Shown: positions 7,774 through 16,292, counted from the first letter of the stretch. The stretch: DNA of 64,000 bases from Thermomonas fusca DSM 15424 (GCF_000423885.1 NZ_AUIV01000024.1:1-64000), one strand, 5' to 3'. Numbers and translations are program-made. Notes: a model not told the origin generated them from the letters alone.

Positions 7774-10700
7774 AGGAGTGCCAGTGACAATTCTTTGGAG
7801 TCGAGGCTCTCCAGCCAGCCGGTCGCATTCGAATACTTCGCTGAAGTGGCCGAACCGTCGAAAAGCTCCTCCAGATCGTCGAAAGCCGAGCTATTGGAAA
7901 GAACCACAACTGCAAATTCATCGAGGATCAGTTTGCGGCGCGAAGGGTCGAGGCGGTAAAAGAGCTCTTCCTTCTTCGCGTGCCTTGCAATCTCAAGGAG
8001 CATTTCGTCCCGGGCTTCTCGGACGCCGATGGTGGGAACGAATCCCTCAATGTTCTTCGCCCCCTCAATGAGACCGGTGTATAGCTCAAGATGGTGAACT
8101 TCCTGCAGGGCGACCCCAAGCGTGCCGGGTTTCTGCGAAATCAACGCCAGCTGTTTTCCCTCGATGATGCCCGCGTCTTCAGTAGCGACACGTTGCAACC
8201 AACCGTCAAGTCTGGCTTCGGCCTCCTTCACATACCGGAGCTGGGCCTCCCATTCGGTCACAATGTTGTCAACCAGCTCTTCTTCGCTTCTGATCTCGGC
8301 CGCCAGCGCTCGCACAGGCAGTCCCTTTTGCCTACATTCGTAAAGGCGCTGGCGCAGTTCCTCAACTCGTTTTTGATGGATGATCACTTCCGCCATCAGA
8401 TTATTGAGCTTGAGAACGAGCCCTGCGAGGAAGGCAGGTCCAGTTATGAAGTAGGGGCAAAGACTGCATGCACTGCCTCTCCAGACACCACCGTCCGAAC
8501 ATAACGTTCCCGGGCAAATGCCGTCGATTCGAAGTTCGATCAATGGACTCCGCTCCGAAACAAGAGTCCTAAGCAAACTGATGCCAGGTGGTGCATCGAC
8601 ACCGATCCGACTGAACATCCCTGCGAAGAATTCCTCGCGTTCCGCCACCCCCATGTCCAACAGAGCCTCTCTCGTCGGCGTTGTCGCCTGGAGCGCCGTC
8701 TCCATTGCCGTGGATACTCGTCGATTCGTAATGTCCTCGTAATACCAGGTCATGGCCAATGCTGAGTGCCCTACGAGCAGTCGGACAATCTTCGGATCTA
8801 CGCCTAGATTCAGCAGCCGCGTAACACCTGTCACTCGAAGCGAATGGATGTCATACACCGGCGAGCCATCTTTTCGAAAGAAGCGGACATTGGTGTTGTT
8901 GATCAGGTTGTACTTCTTTTCCACGTGCCTCATCAGCGCTCTAAAATATTCAAGGACGATTTGCTGGCTGACGGGCTGAAATTCCTGCCGATCAGGATCC
9001 CGGAACATTGGATAGACCCAGACAGGATCGGCCATAGCTGCTTGCTCGGACGTCGAGTTCCCGCGATCGCTCACCGGACGAGCAATGGGGTTAAAGCGTT
9101 TCTGCCAATCGATGACCCGCTGCACGTTAGCCGCGATCTCCGCTCGCAACCAAGGGAACACATAGTCCCGGCCTGTCTTGTTCGTGGTGATCCGCATCCC
9201 TAGCCCTGCCTCTTCCCTCACCGGCGATAGCGAAATCCGCTGAATAAATCCTTCTGCGCGCCCACGGGTCGCTGTCGACAATTCGTTCTTCGTGATTTCC
9301 AACGACGAGATGTCGACGGTAAATTCGTCGCCTTCACCGCTGTCCAGAAACCTGCCTTGCTTGTGCCGGATTGGTATTTGCAGGAGGAGATCCATGAGTA
9401 CGGCGAGACCGGGCCACCAGACCTGGCAAGACTGTCCAGTTTCCCGATCTATGACCCGCCTAGAGTCGAGGAGCCTGCCTCGATGCTCGCGGCTACGACT
9501 AAACTCAAAGTCGTTAGCTTGATTCTCAGCCACAAGCAACTCCAACACCTCCATGTCAACTGCATGACGTGTCGTGCTGGTCGGCCGCCCTCCATTCCTT
9601 TTGCCTTTGATGGACACAAGCTGATCGCTTACAGGGCAGACGAGTCCGTCAATACCATCCTCAATGCACGCGACTTTCCACGCTTTCTTCAAAACTCGAA
9701 ATGCCGCCGCTTGCGCGTCAGCTGAAACCTTGTGATCAACGAGAAACTGGCGAAATGTCCGTTTCCCCTTGGAGGCACTCACCGATTGCAGGATATTGGG
9801 AGTTATGTCAGTGATTCTCGGCGGCACATCGTCGTCTTTCAGCGTGGAAATGAAATAGAGCCAGCGTGAGATCAGGCTACTGATTTTGTTTGCGCTCTTT
9901 CCGGCAACCCCAGGAAAAATCAGTCGCCAGTTCGCAACTTGACTCTTAAGGTTCGGCCCTGGATCCGGATTCCGTTTTGCGCTGTCCGACTTGGAGATGA
10001 ATTTTGCATTTGGATTGTCAGCCCACGCCCAAAGGACAGGCTCCGCTTTGACTGATGGTCTTACGCGACGGTCGACAATCAAATTCTTGCTATAGAGCTC
10101 TGTAGGGCTGTATCCAGCGGCCTTCAATTGGAGAACCTCCAGCTTCCACATGCTGGTCAAGATGTAATTGCGCTCATCGTCAAGAGAAAGGCTGTCCCGC
10201 AACATTGCGATTTGCTCTGGAGAAATCGACCCCGTTTCAAAGCCTGGACACGCGAGGTTTACTGTTGCAAGAAGCAGACGTCCCTGTTCGCGGATTGTTG
10301 TGTTCTTCCCAAAAAGTGGTTCTAGCTTTCGGTAGTACTCGTCAGCGGCACTGACCGAACTCGCGGTTCTCAACAAACTCGAATAGAACTCGCGATACTT
10401 CAGTGGCAGCAACTCAGCGCCACGCCCATTCCCGACATTTCGCGGAAATAGCAAATAACCTTTGCTGACAAGCCACATCGCAAACCAACCCAAAACCAGC
10501 GGTCGTTGCACAAATCGAGAATTTGCTCCGGAATAGCCCTTTCGAACCGGATCATTGAACCACTCGATCAAGGGAGTGCAGACTCTTTTTAGAAATGTCT
10601 CTGAGCTCCTGCATCCATCGAGAAGCTCGAAGAGATTTGAGGTTGCAAGATTCCGCAGATCGCTTGAATTGACAGTCCAACTCATCGATCGAATATTTCC

Positions 10701-11183
10701 ACGAACGATTTCCTCGCACACTCGCCTTTGTATATCAGGTGGCGCGTAGACAATGTTCCATGCGGGCGTAATCGGGTGATTGGCGAGGCTGCCCCATAGG
10801 CCGAGTTTTTCTATGGCGTCGTTCAGGGCGGCCATACTGCAATAGCGACCCGCCACTTGATTTACCTTCTTGCCAGCGCCGATCGTCTTGATTGCTAGAA
10901 CTTCTGGCGATTCTTGGTTTTGTATCTTTAGCGTTCGCTTGATCTTTGATGCTCCAGAGCCGGTCCAGATTGTTTTGCTCGGCCGCATCAAAAAGTCAGT
11001 AAGAGCCCGATCGTGGGCATCGGCATACTCGTTGACCAATCGAATCAATTCATCGAATGGAATGTCCTTCAACAAAACAAACGAGTCACCCGCTGCGCAC
11101 ACAAATGGAGCGCAGTCGCCGATTCGGTTGTACGTCAGCACGTTGCGTGCAGTCCGTCTTGAGATAACGCGCTGAACCATCAT
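7770..11183 (-). CDS. gmtZ: Large tyrosine-recombinase-like integrase of the trio (GmtZ-like)
   Basis: A 1137-aa protein, much longer than ordinary phage integrases. A phage-integrase catalytic core lies about two thirds along: an arginine in IPIRHKQGRFLD (R606 or R611), the H-x2-R box (H780, R783 in HSLRVTG), GHSALAMTWYYED with H806, and candidate nucleophiles Y814/Y815. A cysteine cluster follows (C890, C895, C906, C909) that could bind zinc, then a charged coiled-coil region. The 600-residue N-terminal part has no family I recognise. ATG starts directly after the gmtY stop with no gap. Together with its neighbours it fits GmtZ; integrase activity is inferred from motifs. Confidence 0.8.
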   Translation of the reverse strand: MMVQRVISRRTARNVLTYNRIGDCAPFVCAAGDSFVLLKDIPFDELIRLVNEYADAHDRALTDFLMRPSKTIWTGSGASKIKRTLKIQNQESPEVLAIKTIGAGKKVNQVAGRYCSMAALNDAIEKLGLWGSLANHPITPAWNIVYAPPDIQRRVCEEIVRGNIRSMSWTVNSSDLRNLATSNLFELLDGCRSSETFLKRVCTPLIEWFNDPVRKGYSGANSRFVQRPLVLGWFAMWLVSKGYLLFPRNVGNGRGAELLPLKYREFYSSLLRTASSVSAADEYYRKLEPLFGKNTTIREQGRLLLATVNLACPGFETGSISPEQIAMLRDSLSLDDERNYILTSMWKLEVLQLKAAGYSPTELYSKNLIVDRRVRPSVKAEPVLWAWADNPNAKFISKSDSAKRNPDPGPNLKSQVANWRLIFPGVAGKSANKISSLISRWLYFISTLKDDDVPPRITDITPNILQSVSASKGKRTFRQFLVDHKVSADAQAAAFRVLKKAWKVACIEDGIDGLVCPVSDQLVSIKGKRNGGRPTSTTRHAVDMEVLELLVAENQANDFEFSRSREHRGRLLDSRRVIDRETGQSCQVWWPGLAVLMDLLLQIPIRHKQGRFLDSGEGDEFTVDISSLEITKNELSTATRGRAEGFIQRISLSPVREEAGLGMRITTNKTGRDYVFPWLRAEIAANVQRVIDWQKRFNPIARPVSDRGNSTSEQAAMADPVWVYPMFRDPDRQEFQPVSQQIVLEYFRALMRHVEKKYNLINNTNVRFFRKDGSPVYDIHSLRVTGVTRLLNLGVDPKIVRLLVGHSALAMTWYYEDITNRRVSTAMETALQATTPTREALLDMGVAEREEFFAGMFSRIGVDAPPGISLLRTLVSERSPLIELRIDGICPGTLCSDGGVWRGSACSLCPYFITGPAFLAGLVLKLNNLMAEVIIHQKRVEELRQRLYECRQKGLPVRALAAEIRSEEELVDNIVTEWEAQLRYVKEAEARLDGWLQRVATEDAGIIEGKQLALISQKPGTLGVALQEVHHLELYTGLIEGAKNIEGFVPTIGVREARDEMLLEIARHAKKEELFYRLDPSRRKLILDEFAVVVLSNSSAFDDLEELFDGSATSAKYSNATGWLESLDSKELSLALL

Positions 11184-12587
11184 CTAATTTCTCGTTCCTG
11201 CCGCTAGAGCGTGGCGCATCGCGGCCATGTCCAGCGTTCCATAGTCGTGTTGACTCAATCTCGACCGCTGTCCAAGGCAAACCTGGACTGAACCCACATC
11301 ACCGCCGACCAGACGCCTTATGAGATCGCTGTAGAAGTGGCGCATTCCATGTGGGGATCTCCTCGATCGGAACGGAATTTCTCCAATTCGGTTGACTGCT
11401 CGTACAAATGCCTTTTTTACGTTCGACATGGCAAGCATGTCTCCTTGGATTTCGGGTCGACGCGGATCAGTGTTGACAAATAGGAATGGATGACGCCTCG
11501 CCAGAGGCATCCTCGATCTCTTTTGGATGACCCTGACAATCAGCGATTCGAACTCCCTTGCGGCCCGTTCACTCGCCCAAAATATCTGGCGCATTTCGCC
11601 GGTATCGTTCGTCTGCCTAATACCCTTGAAACCCGCCGTTTTTCCGCGATTGATGCCGTTGTCCGATTCGGCCATTTGAGGGCGAGGTACAAGCCCAAAG
11701 GTGTTCTTCAAGAAGTCAGACCGCGTTGTCCTTTCTTCGCCAATTTTTCCGCACCAACGCGATGTCCATGGGTTTGCGATCACCACCAAAGGAAGGTCAG
11801 CGAAGATGTCCCCGGGGAAAAATGTCGTCCTGTAGTTACCTGGCAGGACGTCGCAGATCCATAGATTTAAGGACTCTGAAAGGCGCGGCCCCCCGAAAAA
11901 ACCGAGGAGCCAAATCGCCTTGAACGTATCGTTCTGCTCGGCGTCAATCAGATTCCAAGCGACTTCTTCGCTCATTCCTGAAAACCCTTTTGCGCCTCCT
12001 TTAGTGCGCGCGCGCCCGGGGATTCGGATATCGATCACTGGCGATTCACGCCTGATCGCTAGGTGACTAAAAAAGTCTGTCTCGTTGCATGCCATCAGCT
12101 TCCAAAAGCTTTTTTGGCTTCTAGATGGAGGCGGCAGAGGCACCGTTGATTTGCCAAGCAATGGCAAATATCCGAATTCGCGTTGGCAGAAATCGCTGAA
12201 TGCGACGATATGGCGAACCTGTGCCTTTAGGCCGTCGCGAGCAAGCGGCTTCCAGTTGAGGTCGTCGTCCCCACGATGTCTCGCGAGAATGTAGTCCTGA
12301 ACGAGCTTTCGTAGCCCGATTCCGTCCAGGGACGGCGACCCGATTTGGGAGTAGAACTTCATCAGGCCAGAAACGCTTCGGATAAACTGCAACACCTGCG
12401 CGTAGGACCTTTCAAAGCTCAGTTCCGACAAAGCCCATGCCAGCGCCTCTTGATGAACTTCGACTTCACCCGCTCGGCTGCTCCAGATTGCGGGCGCGAC
12501 AAGGCCGTCCGATCGAACGACGTCGGCAACAGTTACGCCATCTGGCAGATCTGAATCCACGGCTATTAGCTCACTTCCCGTTTCCAT
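11184..12587 (-). CDS. gmtY: Tyrosine recombinase, first gene of the trio (GmtY-like)
   Basis: Site-specific recombinase of 467 aa. The catalytic set is visible: R235 in GGPRLSESLNLW, H413 and R416 in SPHGMRHFYSDLI, a GQ replacing the usual GH in CLGQRSRLSQHDYG, and nucleophile Y449. The N-terminal third probably forms the core-binding domain. It is the promoter-proximal gene of a gapless three-gene operon and lies 260 bp from the island edge, as expected for an enzyme acting on the element's own end. Assignment to GmtY is from size, motif and operon order. Confidence 0.82.
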   Translation of the reverse strand: METGSELIAVDSDLPDGVTVADVVRSDGLVAPAIWSSRAGEVEVHQEALAWALSELSFERSYAQVLQFIRSVSGLMKFYSQIGSPSLDGIGLRKLVQDYILARHRGDDDLNWKPLARDGLKAQVRHIVAFSDFCQREFGYLPLLGKSTVPLPPPSRSQKSFWKLMACNETDFFSHLAIRRESPVIDIRIPGRARTKGGAKGFSGMSEEVAWNLIDAEQNDTFKAIWLLGFFGGPRLSESLNLWICDVLPGNYRTTFFPGDIFADLPLVVIANPWTSRWCGKIGEERTTRSDFLKNTFGLVPRPQMAESDNGINRGKTAGFKGIRQTNDTGEMRQIFWASERAAREFESLIVRVIQKRSRMPLARRHPFLFVNTDPRRPEIQGDMLAMSNVKKAFVRAVNRIGEIPFRSRRSPHGMRHFYSDLIRRLVGGDVGSVQVCLGQRSRLSQHDYGTLDMAAMRHALAAGTRN

Positions 12588-12644
12588 CAGTCACCGGATC
12601 AATCTAGATCCGCGCCAAACCCTGTTAGGGCAAAGCTCAAGACG

Positions 12645-12690
12645 GAGGCAGCTGCCTCGACGTCCCTGACTCCCAACCATTGCAGTTGGG
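12645..12690. promoter_or_regulatory. Dyad symmetries upstream of gmtY
   Basis: Two inverted repeats lie close together upstream of the gmtY start: a perfect 14-bp palindrome GAGGCAGCTGCCTC at 12645-12658, and CCCAAC-N7-GTTGGG at 12672-12690. They are placed where the promoter or recombinase-binding sites of the trio should be. No convincing -35/-10 pair was identified. Confidence 0.45.
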
Positions 12691-12760
12691 TCGAACCATG
12701 ATGGAAATACCGAGGCCTGGGAGGCACTCGGGAGGATGTAGCGGGGGCAACACTATCACA

Positions 12761-12852
12761 TAGGGGCTAAAAGCAACCTCCCCAGGCGCTCCAAGACGCC
12801 ATTCAGGAGCCTATGAATGCCTCAAGGAACAGTCTCGGTAGGGGCTATAAGC
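12761..12852. repeat. 14-bp direct repeats at the right end of the island, with a small inverted repeat between them
   Basis: TAGGGGCTAAAAGC (12761-12774) and TAGGGGCTATAAGC (12839-12852) differ at one base and are 78 bp apart. The outer copy sits exactly across the junction with the truncated chromosomal gene. Between them CATTCA (12800-12805) and TGAATG (12814-12819) form an inverted repeat. Repeated short motifs at a terminus next to a recombinase gene are typical of end-recognition sites; this function is inferred. Confidence 0.55.
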
Positions 12853-13324
12853 CGGTGATCGGCGGCTCGTCCCACTCCTCGAAATACACCTTCGGCCGGC
12901 GCGGCAGCGCCGCGGCCTGCGCCTCGATGGCGTCCAGCCCGAGGCGCAATTCATCCGCCCAGGCAGTGGCGCGTGCGCCGGCACCGACCATCGCGCCGAG
13001 CCGGCGAATGTAGTCGAGGATGCCATCGACGCTGCGATGGTTGGAAATCCACACTTCCACCCCGGCCTTGACCAGCTCGCGGGCGATGTCGGCCTGGATG
13101 TCGGAAAAGCCGACCACGAAGTCCGGCTGCAGCTTGAGGATCTCGCCGATCTTCGCGCTGGTGAAGGCGCTGACCTTGGGCTTCTCGCGGCGCGCCTGCG
13201 CTGGCCGCACGGTGAAGCCGCTGATGCCGACGATGCGGTCCTGCTCGCCCAGCGCGTACAGGACTTCGGTGGGCTCTTCGGTGAGGCAGACGATGCGCTG
13301 CGGGCCCACCGCGGCGCGGCTCAC
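12845..13324 (-). pseudogene. Cobalamin-binding protein (BtuF-like), truncated by the island
   Basis: The visible 159 residues match the first half of periplasmic-binding-type cobalamin-binding proteins: RIVCLTEEPTEVLYALGEQDRIVGIS, KIGEILKLQPDFVVGFSDIQ and the end of the first lobe YFEEWDEPPITG. Intact homologues continue for roughly 100 more residues; here the frame hits TTA-TAG right after PPITG, at the island junction. The GTG start (13322-13324) overlaps the pdxH stop as GTGA. No signal peptide is visible, as in the solo cobalamin-binding proteins of this family. The missing 3' part should lie beyond the left edge of the island. Confidence 0.8.
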
Positions 13325-13917
13325 GGATAAAGCATCCGCTTCGACCACGCGCCGTCCGCGTCGCGTTCGTGCAGCCAGCGCTCGTGCAGGCGGAACGTGG
13401 CGGCGTACCAGAATTCCACCGCGCGCGGCACCACCCGGAACCCGGTCCAGCGCGGCGGACGCGGCACCTCGCGGCCTTCGAACTCGGCCTCGAACCTGGC
13501 CAGCCGCGTCTCGAAGGTGTCCCGCGCGTCCAGCGTGCGCGACTGCTCCGAGGCCCAGGCGCCCAGCTGGCTGACCCGCGGCCGGCTGGCGAAATAGGCG
13601 TCGGCCTCGGCGTCCGTGACCAGTTCGACGTCGCCCTCGATCCGCACCTGCACGCCGTTGCGCACGCGCGGCCAGTGGAACAGCAGCGCCGCCTGCGGAT
13701 TGGCCTGCAGCTCGCGGCCCTTGCGGCCGTCGAGGTGGCTGTAGAACACGAAGCCGTCGGCATCGAACGCCTTCAGCAGGACGACGCGCGCTGACGGCCG
13801 GCCGCCGTCGCCGACCGTGGCCACGGTCATCGCGGTGCGGTCGGGCTCGCCGGCAGCAGCGGCCTCGTCGAAGAGGGTCTGGAAGGTAGCGAGGATGTCG
13901 TCGGGCAAGGTCTGCAT
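13321..13917 (-). CDS. pdxH: Pyridoxamine/pyridoxine 5'-phosphate oxidase
   Basis: FMN enzyme that makes pyridoxal 5'-phosphate from PNP or PMP, the last step of vitamin B6 synthesis and salvage. The 198-aa product has the family length, with the FMN-binding segments ARVVLLKAFDADGFVFYSHLDGRKGREL and ALLFHW, SQLGAWASEQS in the middle and the C-terminal RXXRDPDG-like region in the variant HERDADGAWSKRMLYP. The ATG at 13917 was chosen over a longer open frame that has no homologous residues. Coupled by GTGA to the truncated cobalamin gene. Confidence 0.95.
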   Translation of the reverse strand: MQTLPDDILATFQTLFDEAAAAGEPDRTAMTVATVGDGGRPSARVVLLKAFDADGFVFYSHLDGRKGRELQANPQAALLFHWPRVRNGVQVRIEGDVELVTDAEADAYFASRPRVSQLGAWASEQSRTLDARDTFETRLARFEAEFEGREVPRPPRWTGFRVVPRAVEFWYAATFRLHERWLHERDADGAWSKRMLYP

Positions 13918-13955
13918 GCGCGCATTGTCGCGCGCATGGGCGCCGCGCGCACGCT

Positions 13956-14159
13956 TCAGTCGACGACGAAGCTGACCCGCAGATTGACCCGCCATTCCTG
14001 CACGTTGCCGCTTCCGTCGGTGACCACCTTGATCTCGTTGACCCAGGCGCCCTTGATGTTCTTGACCGATTCGGCGCACTTCTTCAGCCCGTGCTTCACC
14101 GCGTCCTCCATGCTGGTGGCGGACGAGGCGTTGAGTTCGATGACCTTGGCAACGGACAT
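13956..14159 (-). CDS. Dodecin, flavin-binding protein
   Basis: A 67-aa protein of the dodecin family (MSVAKVIELNASSATSMEDAVKHGLKKC...GAWVNEIKV...WRVNLRVSFVVD), which assembles into hollow dodecamers that store FMN/riboflavin or coenzyme A. The conserved W of GAWV and the WRVNLRVSF strand are present. The stop is 38 bp from the pdxH start on the same strand, a plausible functional link because PdxH uses FMN. Confidence 0.93.
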   Translation of the reverse strand: MSVAKVIELNASSATSMEDAVKHGLKKCAESVKNIKGAWVNEIKVVTDGSGNVQEWRVNLRVSFVVD

Positions 14160-14254
14160 GGCAGATCTCCTGCTACCCGGCGGGTTGCCGGTGTCGCAGC
14201 TTCGCCGCGCATGCGTTAATTCCGCGCAGTCATGGCCGCCCCGTGCCGCACTGC

Positions 14255-14267
14255 TAGCATGTTGCGA
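14255..14267 (+). promoter_or_regulatory. Putative -10 box of a leaderless aroKB transcript
   Basis: TAGCAT (14255-14260) is followed after only 6 nt by the ATG (14267) with no Shine-Dalgarno between. Transcription would therefore start at or within a base or two of the start codon. No clear -35 was identified. Confidence 0.4.
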
Positions 14268-15898
14268 TGCAAAACCGCGATCACCTCGTCCTGGTCGGCC
14301 CGATGGGCTCCGGCAAGAGCACGCTGGGCCGGGCGCTGGCCGAGCGGCTGCAGCGGCCGTTCGTGGACGTGGACGCACGCATCGAGGCCGAAGCCGGCTG
14401 CAGCATCGCCGCATTGTTCGAGTCCGAGGGGGAGACCGGTTTCCGCGCCCGCGAAGCGCGCGTGCTGGCGGCCGTGCTGGCCGAGCCGGCCGCCGTGGTC
14501 GCCACCGGAGGCGGCGCGGTGCTGGCGCAGGCCAACCGCGCGGCGATGCGCGATGCCGGCATCGTCGTCTACCTGCAGGTGGATGCCGCCACCCAGCTGG
14601 CGCGCCTGCAGGACGACAGCACCCGCCCGCTGCTGCAGGCACCCGACCGCGCACAGCGGTTGTCCCAGCTGCAGGCGCAGCGCGAACCGCTGTACCGCGC
14701 CACAGCGCATCTGCTGTTCGATGCTTCCAGCCTTGCGCCGGAAGCCGCCGCCGCGACGCTGGCCGGGCAACTGGACAACCTCGGAGCCACCACCGGCATG
14801 AGCACGCCCCTGCAGAAGTTGACGGTCGCCGCCGCTACGCCCTATTCCATCCACATCGGTGCCGGCCTGCTCGACGATGGCGCGCTGCTGGCGCAGCCGT
14901 TGCGCGGCCGGCATGCCCTGGTCGTCAGCGACGCCAACGTCGCACCGCTGTATGCCGACCGCGTGGAAGCCGCGCTGCGCGCCGCGCGCCCGGGACTGCA
15001 CATCGCCCACCACGTGATCGCCGCCGGCGAGGCTGAAAAGACGCTGGCGAATTTCAGCGGCGTCATCGACGCACTGGCGACGCTGTGCGCCACCCGCGAC
15101 GCCTGCGTGTACGCGCTCGGTGGCGGCGTGGTCGGCGACCTGGCCGGCTTCGCCGCGGCCTGCTGGATGCGCGGGATCGACATCGTGCAGCTGCCGACCA
15201 CGCTGCTGTCGATGGTGGATTCCTCGGTCGGCGGCAAGACCGCGGTGGACATCCCGCAGGGCAAGAACCTGGTCGGCGCCTTCCACATCCCGCGCGCGGT
15301 GATCGCCGATACCGCGACCCTGCGCACGCTGCCGCCGCGCGAACTGCGCGCCGGCCTGGCCGAAGTCATCAAGTACGGCGCCATTGTCGACGCCGGTTTC
15401 CTGCACTGGCTGGACGCGCACCACGCCGCCCTGCTGGCCGGCGACGACGCCATGCTGGCCGAGGCGATCGCCCGCAGCTGCGCGCACAAGGCGGCGATCA
15501 CCGCGCGCGACCCGCTGGAGCACGGCGAGCGCGCGCTGCTCAACTTCGGTCACACCTTCGGCCACGCCATCGAGGCCGAACAGGGCTATGCCGAGGGCCT
15601 CAACCACGGCGAGGCGGTGGCGGTGGGCATGCTGCTGGCGGCGCGCCTGTCGGCCGCGCTGGGGCTGGCCTCATGGACCGATGCGGAAGCGTTGCGCGCG
15701 CTGCTGCTGCGCTTCGGCCTGCCGGTGGACGTACCCGCCGGGTTGGCACCGGAAGCGCTGCTGGCGCGGATGCGGCTGGACAAGAAGGTGCAGGCCAGCG
15801 GGCTGCGCTTCATCCTGTGGGACGGTGCGGGCGCGGCGCGGATCGTCGCCGACGTGGATGAGAGCGCCGTGCTGGCGGTGCTGCGCGACGCCGGTTGA
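14267..15898 (+). CDS. aroKB: Bifunctional shikimate kinase / 3-dehydroquinate synthase (AroK-AroB fusion)
   Basis: One uninterrupted 543-codon frame. Residues 1 to about 175 are shikimate kinase: P-loop GPMGSGKST, the DVDARIE shikimate-binding stretch, RXXE region and GGGAV. Residues about 180-543 are dehydroquinate synthase: NAD-binding GGGVVGDLAGFAA, zinc site residues in GLAEVIKYG, and LNFGHTFGHAIE plus GLNHGEAVAVGM. The two enzymes catalyse the second and fifth steps of chorismate synthesis. An internal ATG at codon 178 (14798) begins MSTPLQKL, resembling a native AroB start, so two separate products from one frame remain possible. In relatives the genes are usually separate neighbours. 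Confidence 0.9.
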   Translation: MQNRDHLVLVGPMGSGKSTLGRALAERLQRPFVDVDARIEAEAGCSIAALFESEGETGFRAREARVLAAVLAEPAAVVATGGGAVLAQANRAAMRDAGIVVYLQVDAATQLARLQDDSTRPLLQAPDRAQRLSQLQAQREPLYRATAHLLFDASSLAPEAAAATLAGQLDNLGATTGMSTPLQKLTVAAATPYSIHIGAGLLDDGALLAQPLRGRHALVVSDANVAPLYADRVEAALRAARPGLHIAHHVIAAGEAEKTLANFSGVIDALATLCATRDACVYALGGGVVGDLAGFAAACWMRGIDIVQLPTTLLSMVDSSVGGKTAVDIPQGKNLVGAFHIPRAVIADTATLRTLPPRELRAGLAEVIKYGAIVDAGFLHWLDAHHAALLAGDDAMLAEAIARSCAHKAAITARDPLEHGERALLNFGHTFGHAIEAEQGYAEGLNHGEAVAVGMLLAARLSAALGLASWTDAEALRALLLRFGLPVDVPAGLAPEALLARMRLDKKVQASGLRFILWDGAGAARIVADVDESAVLAVLRDAG

Positions 15899-15911
15899 GC
15901 CCCGGCGCGGC

Positions 15912-16292
15912 TCACTGCCCCGGCGGCGGCTCCCACAGCTCGATCTTGTTGCCGTCCGGATCGACCACCCAGCCGAACCGGCCGTGTTCGGAGTCCTCGC
16001 GCTTGTCGAGCACCTCGCAGCCTTCCTCGCGCAACGCGGCCAACAGCGCGTCCAGATCGGCCACCCGGAAATTGACCATGAACGGCGCGGTGCTGGGCGC
16101 CATGTAGTCGGTGTCGGCGGCGAACGGACTCCACAGCGTCATCCCCGGCGCGCTGTCCGGGCCTCCCCACTGGAACACCACCCCGCCCCAGTCGGTGACG
16201 TCCAGGCCCAGATGCTCCCGATACCAGGCGTTGAGGCGCTTGGGGTCGGGGGATTTGAAGAAAATGCCGCCAATACCGGTCACGCGTTGCAT
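15912..16292 (-). CDS. VOC-family (glyoxalase/bleomycin-resistance fold) protein
   Basis: A 126-aa protein of the vicinal oxygen chelate fold with two paired beta-alpha-beta3 modules. MQRVTGIGGIFFKSPDPKRLNAWYREHLGLDV opens the first; FMVNFRVADLDALLAALREEGCEVL and the conserved terminal GRFGWVVDPDGNKIELWEPP form the second, with the family metal-site glutamate in IELWEP. The substrate cannot be predicted. Convergent with aroKB, 13 bp apart. Confidence 0.88.
   Translation of the reverse strand: MQRVTGIGGIFFKSPDPKRLNAWYREHLGLDVTDWGGVVFQWGGPDSAPGMTLWSPFAADTDYMAPSTAPFMVNFRVADLDALLAALREEGCEVLDKREDSEHGRFGWVVDPDGNKIELWEPPPGQ

Larger units (their letters stand above)
1..12850. mobile_element. Genomic island with Gamma-Mobile-Trio recombination genes and mercury-resistance cargo (left end outside window)
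   Basis: The right edge is visible: the cobalamin-binding-protein gene on the minus strand is intact up to about 12,851 and then meets foreign sequence and an immediate stop. To its left lie only accessory genes: two recombinases plus a partner (gmtYZX-like), an SseB-like/BPSL0761-like pair, an XRE regulator, an IS1595 element, merRTPA and IS remnants. Codon use in 5,300-12,600 is visibly less GC-biased than in the core genes to the right. The left boundary is not in the window, so whether mer and the IS remnants belong to the same insertion or to nested ones is inference. Confidence 0.7.

Noticed and set aside
12845..12900. tRNA-type attachment site at the island junction
   Set aside because: The disrupted sequence is protein-coding (cobalamin-binding protein); no tRNA or tmRNA 3' end is present.
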